DNA of 64,000 nt, taken from contig CM077644.1 of the NCBI GenBank assembly GCA_039707465.1, positions 146,390,962-146,454,961 on the forward strand, in the 5' to 3' direction. The notes under the pieces are model-generated. The model did not search any database. It was not told where the DNA came from and was given only the letters and a program-made list of their open reading frames with translations. Each line of letters starts with the position of its first letter. The first letter of the stretch is position 1. This document shows positions 34,050 through 45,441 of this stretch, in pieces. This DNA is from Rhabdophis nuchalis. Lineage: Eukaryota > Chordata > Lepidosauria > Squamata > Natricidae. The position numbers and the translations under genes were made by a program.

Positions 34050-34385
34050 ACCCCCGACCTACCTACCTACTGTATTTCTCCCTCTCTCCCTCTAACTACC
34101 TACCTACCTACCTACTGTATTTCTCCCTCTCTCCATCTACCTATCTACCTACTGTATTTCTCCCTCTCTCCCTCTACCTATCTACCTACTGTATTTATGT
34201 ATCCCTCTACCTACCTACCTACTATATTTCTCTCTGTCTATATCCCTCTACCTACCTACCTATATGTGTATTGTATTCCTCCCTCTCTCTGTATCCCTGT
34301 ACCTAACTATCTACCTATCTAACTAATGCATTTATATGTGTATCTCTGTATCCCTATAGCTACCTACCTACCTAACTACTGTATA
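34050..34385 (+). repeat. (CTAC)n-bearing pyrimidine minisatellite
   Basis: Degenerate 35-50 bp units alternate (CTAC)n with TGTATTTCTCCCTCTCTC. The 107-135 codon frames across it are artefacts. Confidence 0.92.
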
Positions 34386-34561
34386 CCCCCCTCTCTATTT
34401 CTTTACCAGTAGATCCCAGGGGGGGGGAGAGTGGCTGCAGTGGCAGCGGCGAGAAATGTTGCTCAGCACTTCCTTGTGTGGGCCGTGTGGGGGAGGAGGA
34501 GGGTGGAGGCCTGGAGGAGGAGGGCAGAGGCTGGAGGAAGAGGAGGGCAGCAGGGGAGGTT

Positions 34562-35840
34562 ATTTTATTTTTTTATTTTATTTTATTAAATTTATACCCC
34601 GCCCTTCTCCTTGTTAGGACCCAGGGCGGCGCACAGGCAATTATTTAAAACCACAAAATACAATAAATATCAATTAAAATATATTAAATTAATGAACCCG
34701 TGCTAAAACCCATCTTAAAACCATTACCAAATTATAAATTTTTTTTAAAAAAAAAGTCAGAAACGGGGGGCTATCCTAGGCCGGCTTGTTGGAATAAATA
34801 TGTCTTAAGACGTTGGCGGAAGAGGCGGAGGTCTGAGATATTGCGATGGTCGGGGTGTAGGTCATTCCAGAGGGCCGGGCCCGCCACAGAGAAGGCCCTT
34901 CCCCTGGGTGTCGCCAACCGGCATTGCCCCGCCGACGGCACCCGAAGAAGACCCTCTCTGTGGGAGCAAATCGGACGAAGGGATGTATGGGGCAGGAGGC
35001 GGTCTCGTATATAGCTAGGCCCCGAGCCATGGAGCGATTTAAAGATGGTCGTCAGCACCTTGAAGCGCACTCGAAAGGCCACAGGCAGCCAGTGCAGCTC
35101 GCGCAGGAGAGGTGTTACGTGGGTTTGCCTTGAGGCACCCATAATCACCCGCGCGGCCGCATTCTGTACTAACTGTAGCTTTCGAGTGCACCTCAAGGGG
35201 AGCCCCATGTAGAGAGCATTACAGTAATCCAGCCGGGATGTCACAAGCGCTTGAGTGACTGTGCGAAGGGCTCCCCGGTCCAGTAAGGGGCGCAACTGGC
35301 GTATCAGGCGTACCTGATAGAACGTCCCCCTGGCCACAGCCGCCACATGGTTCTCCATGGACAGCCGGGAATCCAGGAGGACGCCCAAGTTGCGCGCCCT
35401 CTCCACGGGGGCCAGTTGTTCACCCCCAATGGCCAGTGTTGGACTTATCTGGCTGAACCGGGATGCCAGAAACCACAGCCACTCGGTCTTGGATGGGTTG
35501 AGTTTGAGTTTGTTACTACCCATCCAGATCTGTACGGCCTCCAGACACCGGGACAGCACCTCGACGGCATCGCTGGGGTGGTTTGGGGTGGATATGTACA
35601 ACTGAGTGTCATCAGCGTACAGATGGTATTCCACCCCAAAACCACGGATGATCTCACCCAGCGGCTTCATGTAGGTGTTAAACAGGAGTGGCGAGAGCCC
35701 TGACCCCTGAGGAACCCCACATGTGAGGGGCCTCGGGGACGACCTCTGCCCTCCTGCCAACACCCATTGCGACCGACCAGAGAGGTAGGACGGTGCCTCT
35801 CAGCCCCAACCCCCCTCTCAGCCCCAACCCCCCAACCATG
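34562..35840 (-). mobile_element. L2-clade LINE, 5'-truncated, 3' complete
   Basis: On the minus strand this starts in the RT fingers/palm (degraded GTVLPLWSVAMGVGRRAEV region near 35770-35840). It runs without a stop through the C-terminal domain, then a 3' UTR and the GTGCGCCGCCCTGGGTCC tail with ATAAA repeats. A CTCAGCCCCAACCCCCC tandem duplication marks the 5' junction. It lies inside the ACTAGC-headed element. Confidence 0.93.
34771..35763 (-). pseudogene. L2 ORF2 fragment: RT catalytic half plus C-terminal domain
   Basis: A 330-codon open frame. GVPQGSGLSPLLFNTYM (RT motif 4, about residues 14-30) is followed by YADDTQLYIS (motif 5, catalytic aspartates, about residues 49-58). Next come the thumb block NPSKTEWLW and SRLDYCNALYMGLPLRCTRK. 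The conserved L2/Maui C-terminus follows: HVTPLLRELHWLPVAFRVRF, LLPHTSLRP and GRAFSVAGPALWNDL. The endonuclease and fingers are missing through 5' truncation. VPQGS keeps its Q and G, so this half looks undamaged. It serves as an in-window reference for the frameshift in the 38.6-kb copy. Confidence 0.93.
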
Positions 35841-36236
35841 CATATTGAGGATGCATGCCCGTGGGGTGGCGTTATTGCTGGCGGCATCTGCGTTGTTGAG
35901 GAGGCGACCGTTATGATGATGATGTAGAAGCACAGGGAAAGGGCGTCAGCGCACAGTGCTACACGTGTACATGATGCAGCAGAAGAAGCCGCCGGGTGGG
36001 AGGAGCCACTAAAGGGAGGGGGGCGAGTGAGCGAGTGAAGGAAAAACTCAGAAGAGCCGCACTTTTACATTTGCATGGCGTGCACCTGGCACAGGTGCGA
36101 CATCCACACAATCTATACATATCATTGTTGCTGTACTTCAAAGGAACGTTGTGCGAAAATTTGGAAGCGATCGGTGCAGTACTTTCTGAGATTAGCGGTT
36201 TTGAACAAACTATTGTTACATTTTTATTTATATAGA

Positions 36237-36810
36237 TTGCAGGTTGTGGGTTTTCCTTTTTCATAAGATTGTACCATGTTTTTCTAGTTAGATGAGGAGG
36301 GTTTTTTTGTGCCTCTTAATAGTCCAACACATAATTGGACAATAAGCCGAAAGCAATGGAGAAAGGCTGGAAGACATGTTATTCACTTTTGCATTGGCAG
36401 GACTATTTTTCTTCACACAAATGGCGCTCCTTGCATTTTGGGGGGGGGGGTGTAAATACATTTTTCACCACAGCCAACAAAGTTCCACAAGGTTGTTTTA
36501 AATCTCAGTTGGTGGACAGTTGCCTGCATCTTTATTCATTCGACTTAACGAGTCATTCGGTTGCCAAAGCATCTTAAGAAACATTTCATTCAATTTGGCT
36601 CTTCTCTCTGTGCATCTGCGCCCCCTCTCACCTCCATGGAAGAGGAGGGCATATTTTCTGGGACAGTTACCTGTAAATAATGAGATGTAAAGAAGCCAAC
36701 AATGTCCAGTGAAGCTCATTTTCATTCTTGGATGCAGTCGATGATGACCATAAGCTGCAGCTTAGCAATCGTGTAAAAATAATAAATCACCCTTTTAAGC
36801 TTTATTAAGA
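36237..36810. other. No recognised feature
   Basis: A G(10) run near 36440; otherwise no repeat boundary or exon recognised. Confidence 0.4.
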
Positions 36811-37486
36811 CAGTGTTTCTCAACCTTGACAAATTGAAGATGTCTAGACTTCAACTCTAGGAGTTGAATGTTCTGACCAAGACTTTCCGAGAGCATGAAG
36901 CAAACTCCTTGTCCTGACAAAAAAAAACCTTTAATAATTTACTGTGAATTCTGCTCATTCACATCCAGCAAAGTCTTTCAAGGGAGGATTTACAGTCACA
37001 GACCTTATCTGGTTTGGAGAACTGCCAAGCCGATATCTGCAAAACCTGGCAAGAGTCTCAGAGAGTCATGAACCAATTAAGTGAACTAATTATATCCTGC
37101 AAACTCCCCTCCCCTTTTCTCCTCTTTTATTTCATCTGGGAGGGGCCATTCATCGTCCACCTGTGGCCTTACCCTCAAATCGACCCCTGTTCTTTAGCTG
37201 TTCCCTTCGTCTGGCAAACTCTGCGCATGTGCACACTGGGAACAGGCTCCAGCTGTTCGTCTTCCTCACTGTTGTCTGACTCTGAAGGCAGCTGATAACT
37301 GTCAGACAGCTGTGGCCCCATCTCTGCCTCTGACACAGAGCCCTCATCAGAACCTTCCCCAGACTCTAGGACTGGCCCATGTTCCTCCCCAACCTACTCA
37401 CTGTCTGAATCTGCTGCCAGCTCTGCTGGTAGGCCATAACATTGACAGTCCAGACATCTTCAAGTTGCCAAGGTTGAGAAACACTG
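36811..37486. mobile_element. hAT-like MITE, CAGTGTTTCTCAACC type, split by an LTR
   Basis: Left end CAGTGTTTCTCAACCTTGAC, right end CCAAGGTTGAGAAACACTG. The arms continue inward as GAAGATGTCTAGACTTCAAC and its complement. Almost all of the interior is a solo LTR (36868-37441). No clean 8-bp duplication. Confidence 0.8.
36868..37441 (-). mobile_element. Solo LTR, family B
   Basis: Minus strand runs from TGTTATGGCCTACCAGC to CTTGGTCAGAAC(AT). TTGA flanks it at 36864-36867 and 37442-37445. It is organised like family A (acidic, Ser/Glu-rich frame near the start and a GAATGGCCCCTCCCAGATG block) but differs in sequence. It has 574 bp and no internal domain. Confidence 0.75.
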
Positions 37487-38006
37487 GTCTAAAATAATAA
37501 AAACTATATTAGTTTCTAAAAGTATCTTTAAAGTATTCCATCTCTCTAGGGAAATGCTTCCTGAAAACATCCTCTGAACACTCTAGAAAAAGCAGGAATA
37601 GAAATATGAAAGAAAAGAACTATGCCTTATATTGTCATATGTAACTTTATTACCACGCATTTGATGGACCTCTGAATTTGTGAATTGGTTCCAAGAATTG
37701 CCTTTGTGTTTCGTAGTGACATCTATTTCTGACTATGGGGATTTATGTCTATTGATTCATTTTGCATGACTTGCCATCACATAAACATTGTTTGAATGAA
37801 GAACAAAATGTCTTTGGTGCGTATGTGTTTATATGTATGTGTATATACAGGTAGTCCTTGACTTAACAACACTTCCTTTAGTGACTAATCAAAGTTACAA
37901 CGGAACTGAAAAAAGCAACTTATGACCATTTTTCCATTTACGGCCTTTGAAGCATCCACATGCTCATGTGATCAAAATTCAGATGCTTGGCAACTGGTTC
38001 ACACTT

Positions 38007-38555
38007 ATTTATTTATTTTATTAAATTTATACCCCGCCCTTCTCCAAACGGACCCAGGGCGGCGCACAGGGATGTTAAAACACATATAAAACATATAAAA
38101 TTTAAAAAAAACTTATTCTAATAGAGCCTGCGCTAAAAACCGAATTTAAAAAACCCAAATTTAAAACTATCTAAGAGTCAGTAATGGGGGTTACGCTAGG
38201 CCGGCTAGATGGAATAGGTGTGTCTTCGGAAGAGGCGGAGGTCGGAGATGGTGCGGAGTTCAGGGGGTAGGTCGTTCCAAAGGGCAGGGCCCGCCACAGA
38301 GAAGGCTCTTCCCCTGGGTGTCGCCAGTCGGCATTGTCCAGCCGACGGCACCCTGAGGAGGCCCTCTCTGTGGGAGCGTATCGGTCTGAGGGATGTATGG
38401 GGCAGGAGGCGGTCTCGCATATAACTAGGCCCCGAGCCATGGAGCGCTTTAAAGATGGTCGTTAAAACCTTGAAGCGCACCCGAAAGACCACAGGGAGCC
38501 AGTGCAGCTCGCGCAGAATAGGTGTTATGTGGGAGTGTCTAGGCACTCCCGTAAT
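38007..38555 (-). mobile_element. L2-clade LINE 3' end (outer, older copy)
   Basis: Minus strand: C-terminal codons (HSHITPILRELHWLPVVFRV to LRTISDLRLFR), 3' UTR and tail. The 5' remainder continues after the inner L2 at about 41498-41518 (AATCACCCGCACGGCTGCGT), where it is truncated. It is roughly 98% identical by eye to the inner L2 over the 300 bp they share. TTAT appears at both outer junctions. Confidence 0.92.
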
Positions 38556-41497
38556 ACCTGGTAGGTATTACGGAAACCTGGTTGGGCCACGAGGGAGGAC
38601 ATCCCCTCGTAGAAATGTGCCCACCAGGATACCGAGCCTTTCATCAGCCTAGGGCCCTAGGGAGGGGTGGGGGGGTGGCGATTATGGTTAGGGAAGGTCT
38701 TGAGCCAAAGGAGACCACGATCCCTCAGACGACCGGGTGCGAGTCCCTCCTTGTGAAGTGGGGCCTAGGGAGGCAGTTGGGCCTGTTAGTTGTATACCTG
38801 GCTCCTCGCTATACAACTACAGCCCTGCCCGAGCTTCTAGAGGTGATAGCCGAGGCGGCGGTTGAGACCCCCAGACTGTTAGTCATGGGGGACTTTAACC
38901 TGCCGTCAGCAGGCGAAACCTCTGGGTTAGCTCGGGAGTTCATGGCTTCTATGACAGCCATGGACCTGACCCAAGTAGTTGTAGGCCCTACCCACGAGGG
39001 CGGACGCACCCTGGATCTAATCTTCGTCTCGGGACAGTGGAGTCGTGATCTGGGAATAGGGGATCTAGTCATCACACCCCTGTCATGGACAGATCACGCT
39101 CTCCTTCGGCTCGACTTTCCGATCGCCGCACCTCACTGCGGGGAGGCGGAACCGGACATTCCTATATGGTTCTGCCCCAGGCTCCTGATGGACCCGATAA
39201 GGTTCCAAAGGGAGCTTGGGCCAATTCCTGTGGACTTGCCCCGCGACTCGACTGAGGACCTAGTGGCCGCATGGTTAAGTGTGGCCACGGGGGCCTTGGA
39301 CCGAGTCGCGCCCTTGCGGCCTCTCTTGCGGCGACGAACCACCTGGGCTCCTTGGTTTACCGAGGGGCTTAGGGAGATGAAGCGCCACAAGAGACGCCTA
39401 GAGAGCAGATGGAGATCCTCTCGCTCCGAAGCCGACCGAACACTAGTGAGAGACCATATTAGGACTTACTTAGTGGCGATAAGAGTGGCCAAACGTGAGT
39501 ATTGTGCCACTCTTATTGCATCCGCAGATAACCGCCCTGCTGCCCTGTTTGGGGTGACCCGCTCCCTCCTTCAACAGAGGCCGCGGGAAGCCCCGTTACA
39601 GGGTCGAGCAGAGGAATTTGGGACTTATCTGCAGGAGAAAATCACCCGGATTCGGAGCGAGCTACCCTCCATCGACAGTGGTCCAGTCGAGAGGGCCGAG
39701 GCTGCTCTTGTGATACCATCTTGGGAGGAGTTTGATTTTGTTACCACCGAGGATATGGACAAGTTGTCAAAGAGACTTAGGGCTACCACATGTTTATTGG
39801 ACCCGTGTCCCTCCTGGCTTGTACTGGCATCCTGGGAGACGACACGAGGCTGGCTCCAGGGCATTGTCAACGCATCTTTGAGTGAGGGGTCCTTGCCTGC
39901 CGTCTTGAAAGAGGTGGTAGTAAGGCCCCTCCTCAAGAAGCCGTCCCTGGATCCAGCATTATTAGAGAACTATCGTCCTGTCTCCAACCTCCACTTTCTA
40001 GTGAAGGTTGTTGAGAGTGTGATGGCTCAACAGTTTCCGCGACACTTGGAGGAAGTTGATTATCTAGACCCGCGCCAGTCCGGCTTCCGACCCGGGCACA
40101 GCACCGAGACGGCATTGGTCGCGTTGGTTGATGATCTCTGGAGGGCGCGGGATAGAGGATATTCCTCTATCCTAGTCCTATTAGACCTCTCAGCGGCTTT
40201 TGATACCATCGATCATGGTATCCTATTGCGCCGACTGGGGGGGTTGGGGCTGGGAGGCACCGTTTTGCGGTGGTTCTCATCCTACCTCTCTGGTCGGTCG
40301 CAATATGTGTTGGCAGGGGGGCAGAGGTCGGCCTCGAGACCCCTCATATGTGGGGTTCCTCAGGGGTCGGTCCTCTCGCCCCTACTGTTCAACACATATA
40401 TGAAGCCGCTGGGTGAGATCATCCGTGGTTTTGGGGTGGGATATCATCTGTACGCTGATGATACTCAGTTGTACATATCCACCCCAGACCACCCCAACGA
40501 TGCCGTCGAGGTTATGTCCCGGTGCTTGGAAGCCGTACGGATCTGGATGGGTGGTAACAAACTCAAGCTCAACCCGTCCAAGACTGAGTGGCTGTGGCTT
40601 CCGGCACCCCGGTTCAGCCAGATTACTCCAACTCTGGCCATTGGGGGCGAAACCCCGGCCCCCGTGGAGAGGGCGCGCAATTTGGGTGTCCTCCTGGATT
40701 CCCGGCTGTCTATGGAAGATCATGTGGCAGCCGTGGCCAGGGGGGCGTTTCATCAGGTACGCCTGATGCGCCAATTGCGCCCCTTACTGGACCGGGGTGC
40801 CTTACGCACAGTCACTCAAGCACTCGCCACCTCTCGACTCGACTACTGTAATGCTCTCTACATGGGCTCCCCTTGAGGTGCACCCGAAAGCTGCAGCTAG
40901 TCCAGAACGCAGCCGCGCGGGTGATTACTGGAGCCCCCAGATGCTCCCACATAACACCGATCCTGCGCGAGCTGCACTGGCTTCCTGTGGTCTTTCGGGT
41001 GCGCTTCAAGGTCTTGACGACCATCTTTAAAGCGCTCCATGGCTCGGGGCCTAGTTATATGCGAGACCGCCTCCTGCCCCATACATCCCTCAGACCGATA
41101 CGCTCCCACAGAGAGGGCCTCCTCAGGGTGCCGTCGGCTGGACAATGCCGACTGGCGACACCCAGGGGAAGAGCCTTCTCTGTGGCGGGCCCTGCCCTTT
41201 GGAACGACCTACCCCCTGAACTCCGCACCATCTCCGACCTCCGCCTCTTCCGCAAGTGTCTGAAGACACACCTATTCCACCTAGCCGGCCTAGCGTAACC
41301 TCCATACTGATTATTAGATAGTTTTAAATTTGGGATTTTAATTCGGTTTTTAGCGCAGGGTTTATTTATTAGAATAAGTATTTTAAATTTTGATATATTT
41401 TATATATTTTGTATCTATTTTAACATCCCTGTGCGCCGCCCTGGGTCCATTTGGAGAAGGGCGGGGTATAAATTTAATAAATAAAAAAATAAATAAA
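38556..41497 (+). mobile_element. Nearly complete L2-clade LINE (inner, youngest copy)
   Basis: About 2.9 kb from the endonuclease N-terminus (ITETWL codons at about 38568) to GTGCGCCGCCCTGGGTCC and an (ATAAA)-rich tail. ORF1 and the 5' UTR are absent. It lies inside the antisense L2 and shares AAT with both junctions. The 5' junction makes an 11-bp hairpin (38549-38559 with 38563-38573). The coding part has only one obvious lesion. Confidence 0.95.
38582..41298 (+). pseudogene. L2 ORF2: APE endonuclease plus reverse transcriptase, one frameshift
   Basis: The first frame, 764 codons to 40876, holds the AP-type endonuclease: GDFN at residues 103-106, HEGGRTLDLIF near 138-148 and the SWTDH catalytic end at 168-172. 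A linker follows, then the RT: VVRPLLKKPSLDPALLENYR, DLSAAFD (535-541), GVPQGSVLSPLLFN (from 591) and YADD (624-627). The frame stops just after ALYMGSP because a run of four G in the 34.8-kb sibling (ATGGGGCTC) is three here (ATGGGCTCC). The second frame (40873-41298) carries the L2 C-terminal domain with HWLPVVFRVRF and GRAFSVAGPALWNDL. True translation would begin upstream of 38582, so that Met is internal. The protein would nick target DNA and copy L2 RNA. As it stands it is inactivated, but only lightly. No ORF1. Confidence 0.95.
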
Positions 41498-41689
41498 AAT
41501 CACCCGCACGGCTGCGTTATGACTGTGTTGCAGCATCCCGGAGTCATTTGAGCACTTTTTGTAACCTTCTGATGAGCAAAGTCAATGAGGAAGCCAGATT
41601 CACTGAACAACCAGGTTGCTAACTTATCAACTGCAGTGATTCACTTAACAATTGTGGCAAGAAATGTCATAAAGTGGGACAAAACTCAC

Positions 41690-42903
41690 TCCCCCCCCCC
41701 AAGGGCAGCACACATAGACATTGCAGCTTTGAGCTCCTGGTGTCACAGTGGAGTATGTAGGAACAAGTTGACAGGGGACGCCATTGCCACTGCTCTACAT
41801 ATCGCAGTGAGCCACCTTGAGAAATCTGGGAATTATGTCAGAATGCTTTTGATAGACTATAGTGCGGCCTTTAACACCATCTTACCAGGAATTCTTATTG
41901 AAAAGCTGGCTGACCTGAATTTCCCTCCCCTCACTTGTGAATGGATCAAAGACTTCCTGATGGATCCTCCACAAGCAGTAAGCGTTCGGTCCTTTACATC
42001 TTCCACACTGAAGCTCAGCACAGGCTCCCTGCAGGGCTGGGGGCTCAGCCCCTACCTGTACTTGCTGTATACATATGACTGCATATCTTCTGATCCATCC
42101 GACATCATAATAAAGTTTGCAGATGACACAACAGTGCTGGGTCTCATAACTGGAGGGGACGAATCAGCATACAGGGAAGAAGTCCAGAAGTTATCCGCAT
42201 GGTGCTCAAGAAACAACTTACATCTAAATACTAGCAAGACAAAGGAGATGGTGCTAGATTTCCAGAAGCACAGAGAGGAACCTGCCCCACTGTATATCGA
42301 GGGGGGCTGTGTGGAGAGGGTTTCCTTTTTTAAACTCTTGGGAGTGCTTATTAGTCAAGATCTCACCTGGAAAAACAACAAGTCTCTGGTGATTGGAAAG
42401 GCCCAACAGAGACTTCATTTCCTTAGAGTCCTGCGGAAAAATCAGGTGGAACAACGGCTGATGACCTCTTTCTACCGGTCCTCACATATTGCATTACAGT
42501 ATGGTATGCTGGTTTAACAGCTATGGAGTGGAAGGCACTACAGAGAGTGATCAATTCTACACAAGAAACCATTGGTTGCCCTCTAACACCACTGGATGAC
42601 CTCGCCAGATCTCGCTGCTTTAGCAGAGTAAGGAAGATACTCAGAGATGATTCACACCCTTGTCAGTGTCTTTTTGCACTTCTACCATCGGGCAGAAGAC
42701 ATCAAAGTATAGCCAGCTGAACAAATAGGTTTAAAAATAGTTTCTATCCTTGGGCTGTCAAGATTTTTAAACACAACCAGAATCACTCCATGCACATGCT
42801 AGTTTTTTTCTTTTTTTGTTTCTGCTATAATTTTGTACCAGTGAGACTAAAACCAATTTCGTTGTATTTATTTTGTACAATGACAATAAAGACTACATTA
42901 TAT
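41690..42903 (+). mobile_element. Rex1 LINE, 5'-truncated
   Basis: It interrupts the inverted-repeat element between AAAACTCAC and TTAACAAATG. It has RT sequence, a Rex1-style C-terminus and the tail TTGTACAATGACAATAAAGACTACATTATATTATTA. The 5' part (endonuclease) is missing. Confidence 0.9.
41780..42720 (+). pseudogene. Rex1 reverse transcriptase fragment
   Basis: The frame open from 41585 enters Rex1 at about codon 36. RT motifs: LLIDYSAAFNTILPG (motif 3), GSLQGWGLSPYLYLLYTYDC (motif 4, where Rex1 normally has GSPQGCVLSP) and FADDTTVLGL (motif 5, aspartates kept). Then comes LSAWCSRNNLHLNTSKTKEM. It stops at 42517. The next frame (42523-42720) continues with GCPLTPLDDLARSRCFSRVR and LLPSGRRHQSI, the usual Rex1 C-terminus. 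One frameshift or stop separates them. Missing endonuclease plus altered motif 4 make it inactive. The first 35 codons belong to the host transposon. Confidence 0.9.
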
Positions 42904-42973
42904 TATTAACAAATGTCTCACTTAACAACATAAATCTTGGGCTCAATTGTGATCATAGGTTGAGGACTACCTG

Positions 42974-43784
42974 TGTCTCTGTGTGTGAGTGGGTGGGGAT
43001 GGGGATTTGGAACTTACAATCAGGTTCAAAACATCAGGGAGTTTTGCATGAATCGGGGAGAAACTCATTCAATTTGGAAGATCAGTCCAATGTGATTCAA
43101 TAACTAGTATTCATTCAGAATACAGATCTGATTAGGCCTGATGTTTTGAATTGAATCATTAAACTGATCTACTTGATTCAAAGTTCCACACTGATTTAAA
43201 AAGCCATTTCTAGGAGCATTTGACTCAAGGGAATCATTTGGAGGCATTGGATTCAGTTTAACAATTTGACTTGACTTTCCACTGATAAAGCTGATTTGGA
43301 GATTCAGTTGCATTTCCAATGAACCTTCAGAACCAATTTCCTGCACAGTCCTGGTTAGAATTGCTACCAAGGAATATTTATGATTATTTTCAGTCTATGT
43401 TACTCCCAGGACTCTAGAAACACATTTGTTTATGTCTTAGTAGCTGCATAATTCTTGTCCGTGTTTAAAATGGAATTGAAGGGCAATTATTTAAAGTGAT
43501 AAATTGTGACAGACAATGTTGGCAATAGAAGAGACTATAATAATAGAGAAGGAGAATAGTGGAAGCTATAGTCTAAAACTGTACTAAGAATGTCCGGAAT
43601 GGTCCAAACAATTCAAGATGATGGCCATATTATGATGATGCATTTGAAGATTTGCCCATCGTTGCCCATCATTTAGGTTTATCGTTCATACAGTAGGTGT
43701 AAGTGGATAATCACATTGTTGTGACTGTCACCTTGACTTTTGGAACCATTGCAGGGGCCCCCTGCATACAGTCTGGGGTGGGGG
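42974..43784. other. No recognised feature
   Basis: No repeat boundary or exon recognised. Confidence 0.4.
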
Positions 43785-44087
43785 GAGGACAGAAAGAGAG
43801 ATAAGACAGAAAGAGAGAAGAGAGAGAGAAAGGAGGAGAGAAAGAGAGAGATAGGAGGGAGAGAGAATGGAGAGAGAGAGGAGAGAAAGAGAGTGAGGAG
43901 AGAAAGAGAGAAGAGAGAGGAGGAGAGAAAGAAAGAGAAGAGAGAGAGAGGAGAGAGAGAGAGAGAAGAGAGAGAAGAGAAAGAAAGAGAGAGAGTGGAG
44001 GGAGAGAGAGTGGAGAGAGAGAAGAGAGAAAGAGAGTGAGGAGAGAAAGAGAGAAGAGAGAGGAGGAGAGAAAGAAAGAGAAGAGAG

Positions 44088-44152
<65 letters not shown>
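43785..44152. repeat. Purine tract, (GA)n-rich
   Basis: About 370 bp of almost pure G/A on the plus strand with internal duplication of a 60-70 bp block, ending in about 30 AG units (44092-44151). The charged 99-codon frame is an artefact. Confidence 0.96.
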
Positions 44153-44154
<2 letters not shown>

Positions 44155-45429
44155 CCTCTCTTTATATTAGAGGTGATGTGTCAATTTTTTCAATCTAGGT
44201 TGTGATGGTTGTAAAGAAAGGTAGCTTTTCCCCAGAATCTAGAACACCCTAATGGGAGGATCAGTCTAAATTATGAACGAAACCTCTCTGCCTGATCCTT
44301 TTGTGTGTATCTCAAAGCCACCCAGCTTTCTTGCCATCTCAGGTGGCCTCCCACTCCCTGTTCCAAACCAAGCTGCTATTCCTTTTGCTTTGGTTTGTTA
44401 AATGCTTCCCTATCAGACCAGGAAGATAACTCGGTTAGAGCATGGGAAGTGTGTGAGCATGCTCGCAGATCTCCTTCAATCCTTATTCAATCAACCTTTT
44501 TCTCTTCCTATGCAAATTTGGATAATGTGAGTATTTAATGCCCAAAGAGGAAATGGTACCCTTTTACTCTATATTTTGTATCCATCATCTGGTCTGATTA
44601 ACTCTTGGGGCAATGGTTTAATGGTGGCCTGTGGTATAAGAACCATCTCCCTCTTGTATCGGGAACCCACTTCTACTGAAATGTTGACTTGATGCTTTCC
44701 TGTAACGCTGAAATGGAACACATTGCACAGATGGCGCGTCCACGGCACTTGCACACTACAGCTGTTTCTTCTTGGCACAATGAGCCTTGTCCGTATGCAT
44801 TGGCCCTAAGCATATCTGCTCACCCTCCTCCCTTGCAAACCAGTAAAAGCTCTCTTCCTGCCAGCCACTTCCAAGCTTGCCTTTCTCCAGCCTCAGTTTG
44901 ACACGTTTCGTGGTTGGAAACAGATCAAGGAAACTGGCACGTTCTTGGTCACGACAGTTCAATTGAGGTAACTCGGTTTCTGTGGAAGAAAGTGTCATTA
45001 TGCCACTTCAGATTGCACGTAGGAGAATGTGTTTCCAAATATTCAGGCAAATAAGAGCACTATTACCCAGGATAGCTTTAGGTTACTAAGCAAAGGTTGT
45101 ACTTTGGTATCCACCATCACTAAGTGAAAGGCAATGTTTCAGAAATGCAGTTCCTCACTACAATTTGAATTGGTATGGTCCAAAAATCCAGTTCCTGCTG
45201 CCTTTATATTTGATGTTCAGCTGTGAGGACCACTGCAACTGCTGAGTGCTGATAGTCATGAAACAATTTTTTTGTTGAGGTTTTTTTTTTTGGTGGTGGT
45301 GGTGGAATTAAAAACATGCATTGTAGGATAATTTTTTTTTTCTGTGTAAGGCATCCTTTTGACCTCATTTTTATGCTTTTTACAGAAATTGCCGTTTCTG
45401 TCAGCCCCAGCACATTTCCCGGAATGGGG
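44153..45429. other. No recognised feature
   Basis: About 1.3 kb; opposed frames of 69-80 codons at 44569-44998 show no recognised domain. No repeat boundary found. Confidence 0.35.
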
Positions 45430-45441
45430 AGATGAAAGTTA

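Larger units (their letters stand above)
33945..36236 (+). mobile_element. ACTAGC-headed unclassified element with minisatellite and L2 insert
   Basis: The head is ACTAGCCATACTCAGCCACG, then CGTTGCTGTGGCCCAGTCTG. The proposed far end is 'GGAAGCGATCGGTGCAGTAC...GTTACATTTTTATTTATATAGAT'. Between them lie a pyrimidine array (34050-34385), a GC-rich segment cut by an L2 (34562-35840), and more GC-rich sequence. Pairing of the two ends is inferred. No coding content or terminal repeats allow classification. Confidence 0.4.
37848..42973. mobile_element. Inverted-repeat DNA element (CAGGTAGTCC family) dispersed by three LINE insertions
   Basis: The pieces are 37848-38006, about 41518-41689 and 42904-42973. 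The left end is CAGGTAGTCCTTGACTTAAC and the right end GGTTGAGGACTACCTG. The pieces join in the same order as the uninterrupted copy at 48299-48677. They are separated by an antisense L2, a sense L2 inside that L2, and a Rex1. Confidence 0.9.

Noticed and set aside
38007..41497. Twin-priming inversion of one L2
   Set aside because: Both oppositely oriented parts have their own 3' UTR and tail, and the outer L2 resumes after the inner one, so these are two nested insertions.
41585..41690. First 35 codons of the Rex1 frame as protein
   Set aside because: They lie in the host inverted-repeat element, upstream of the insertion point.
43740..44039. 99-codon Glu/Arg-rich frame
   Set aside because: Purine low-complexity tract.
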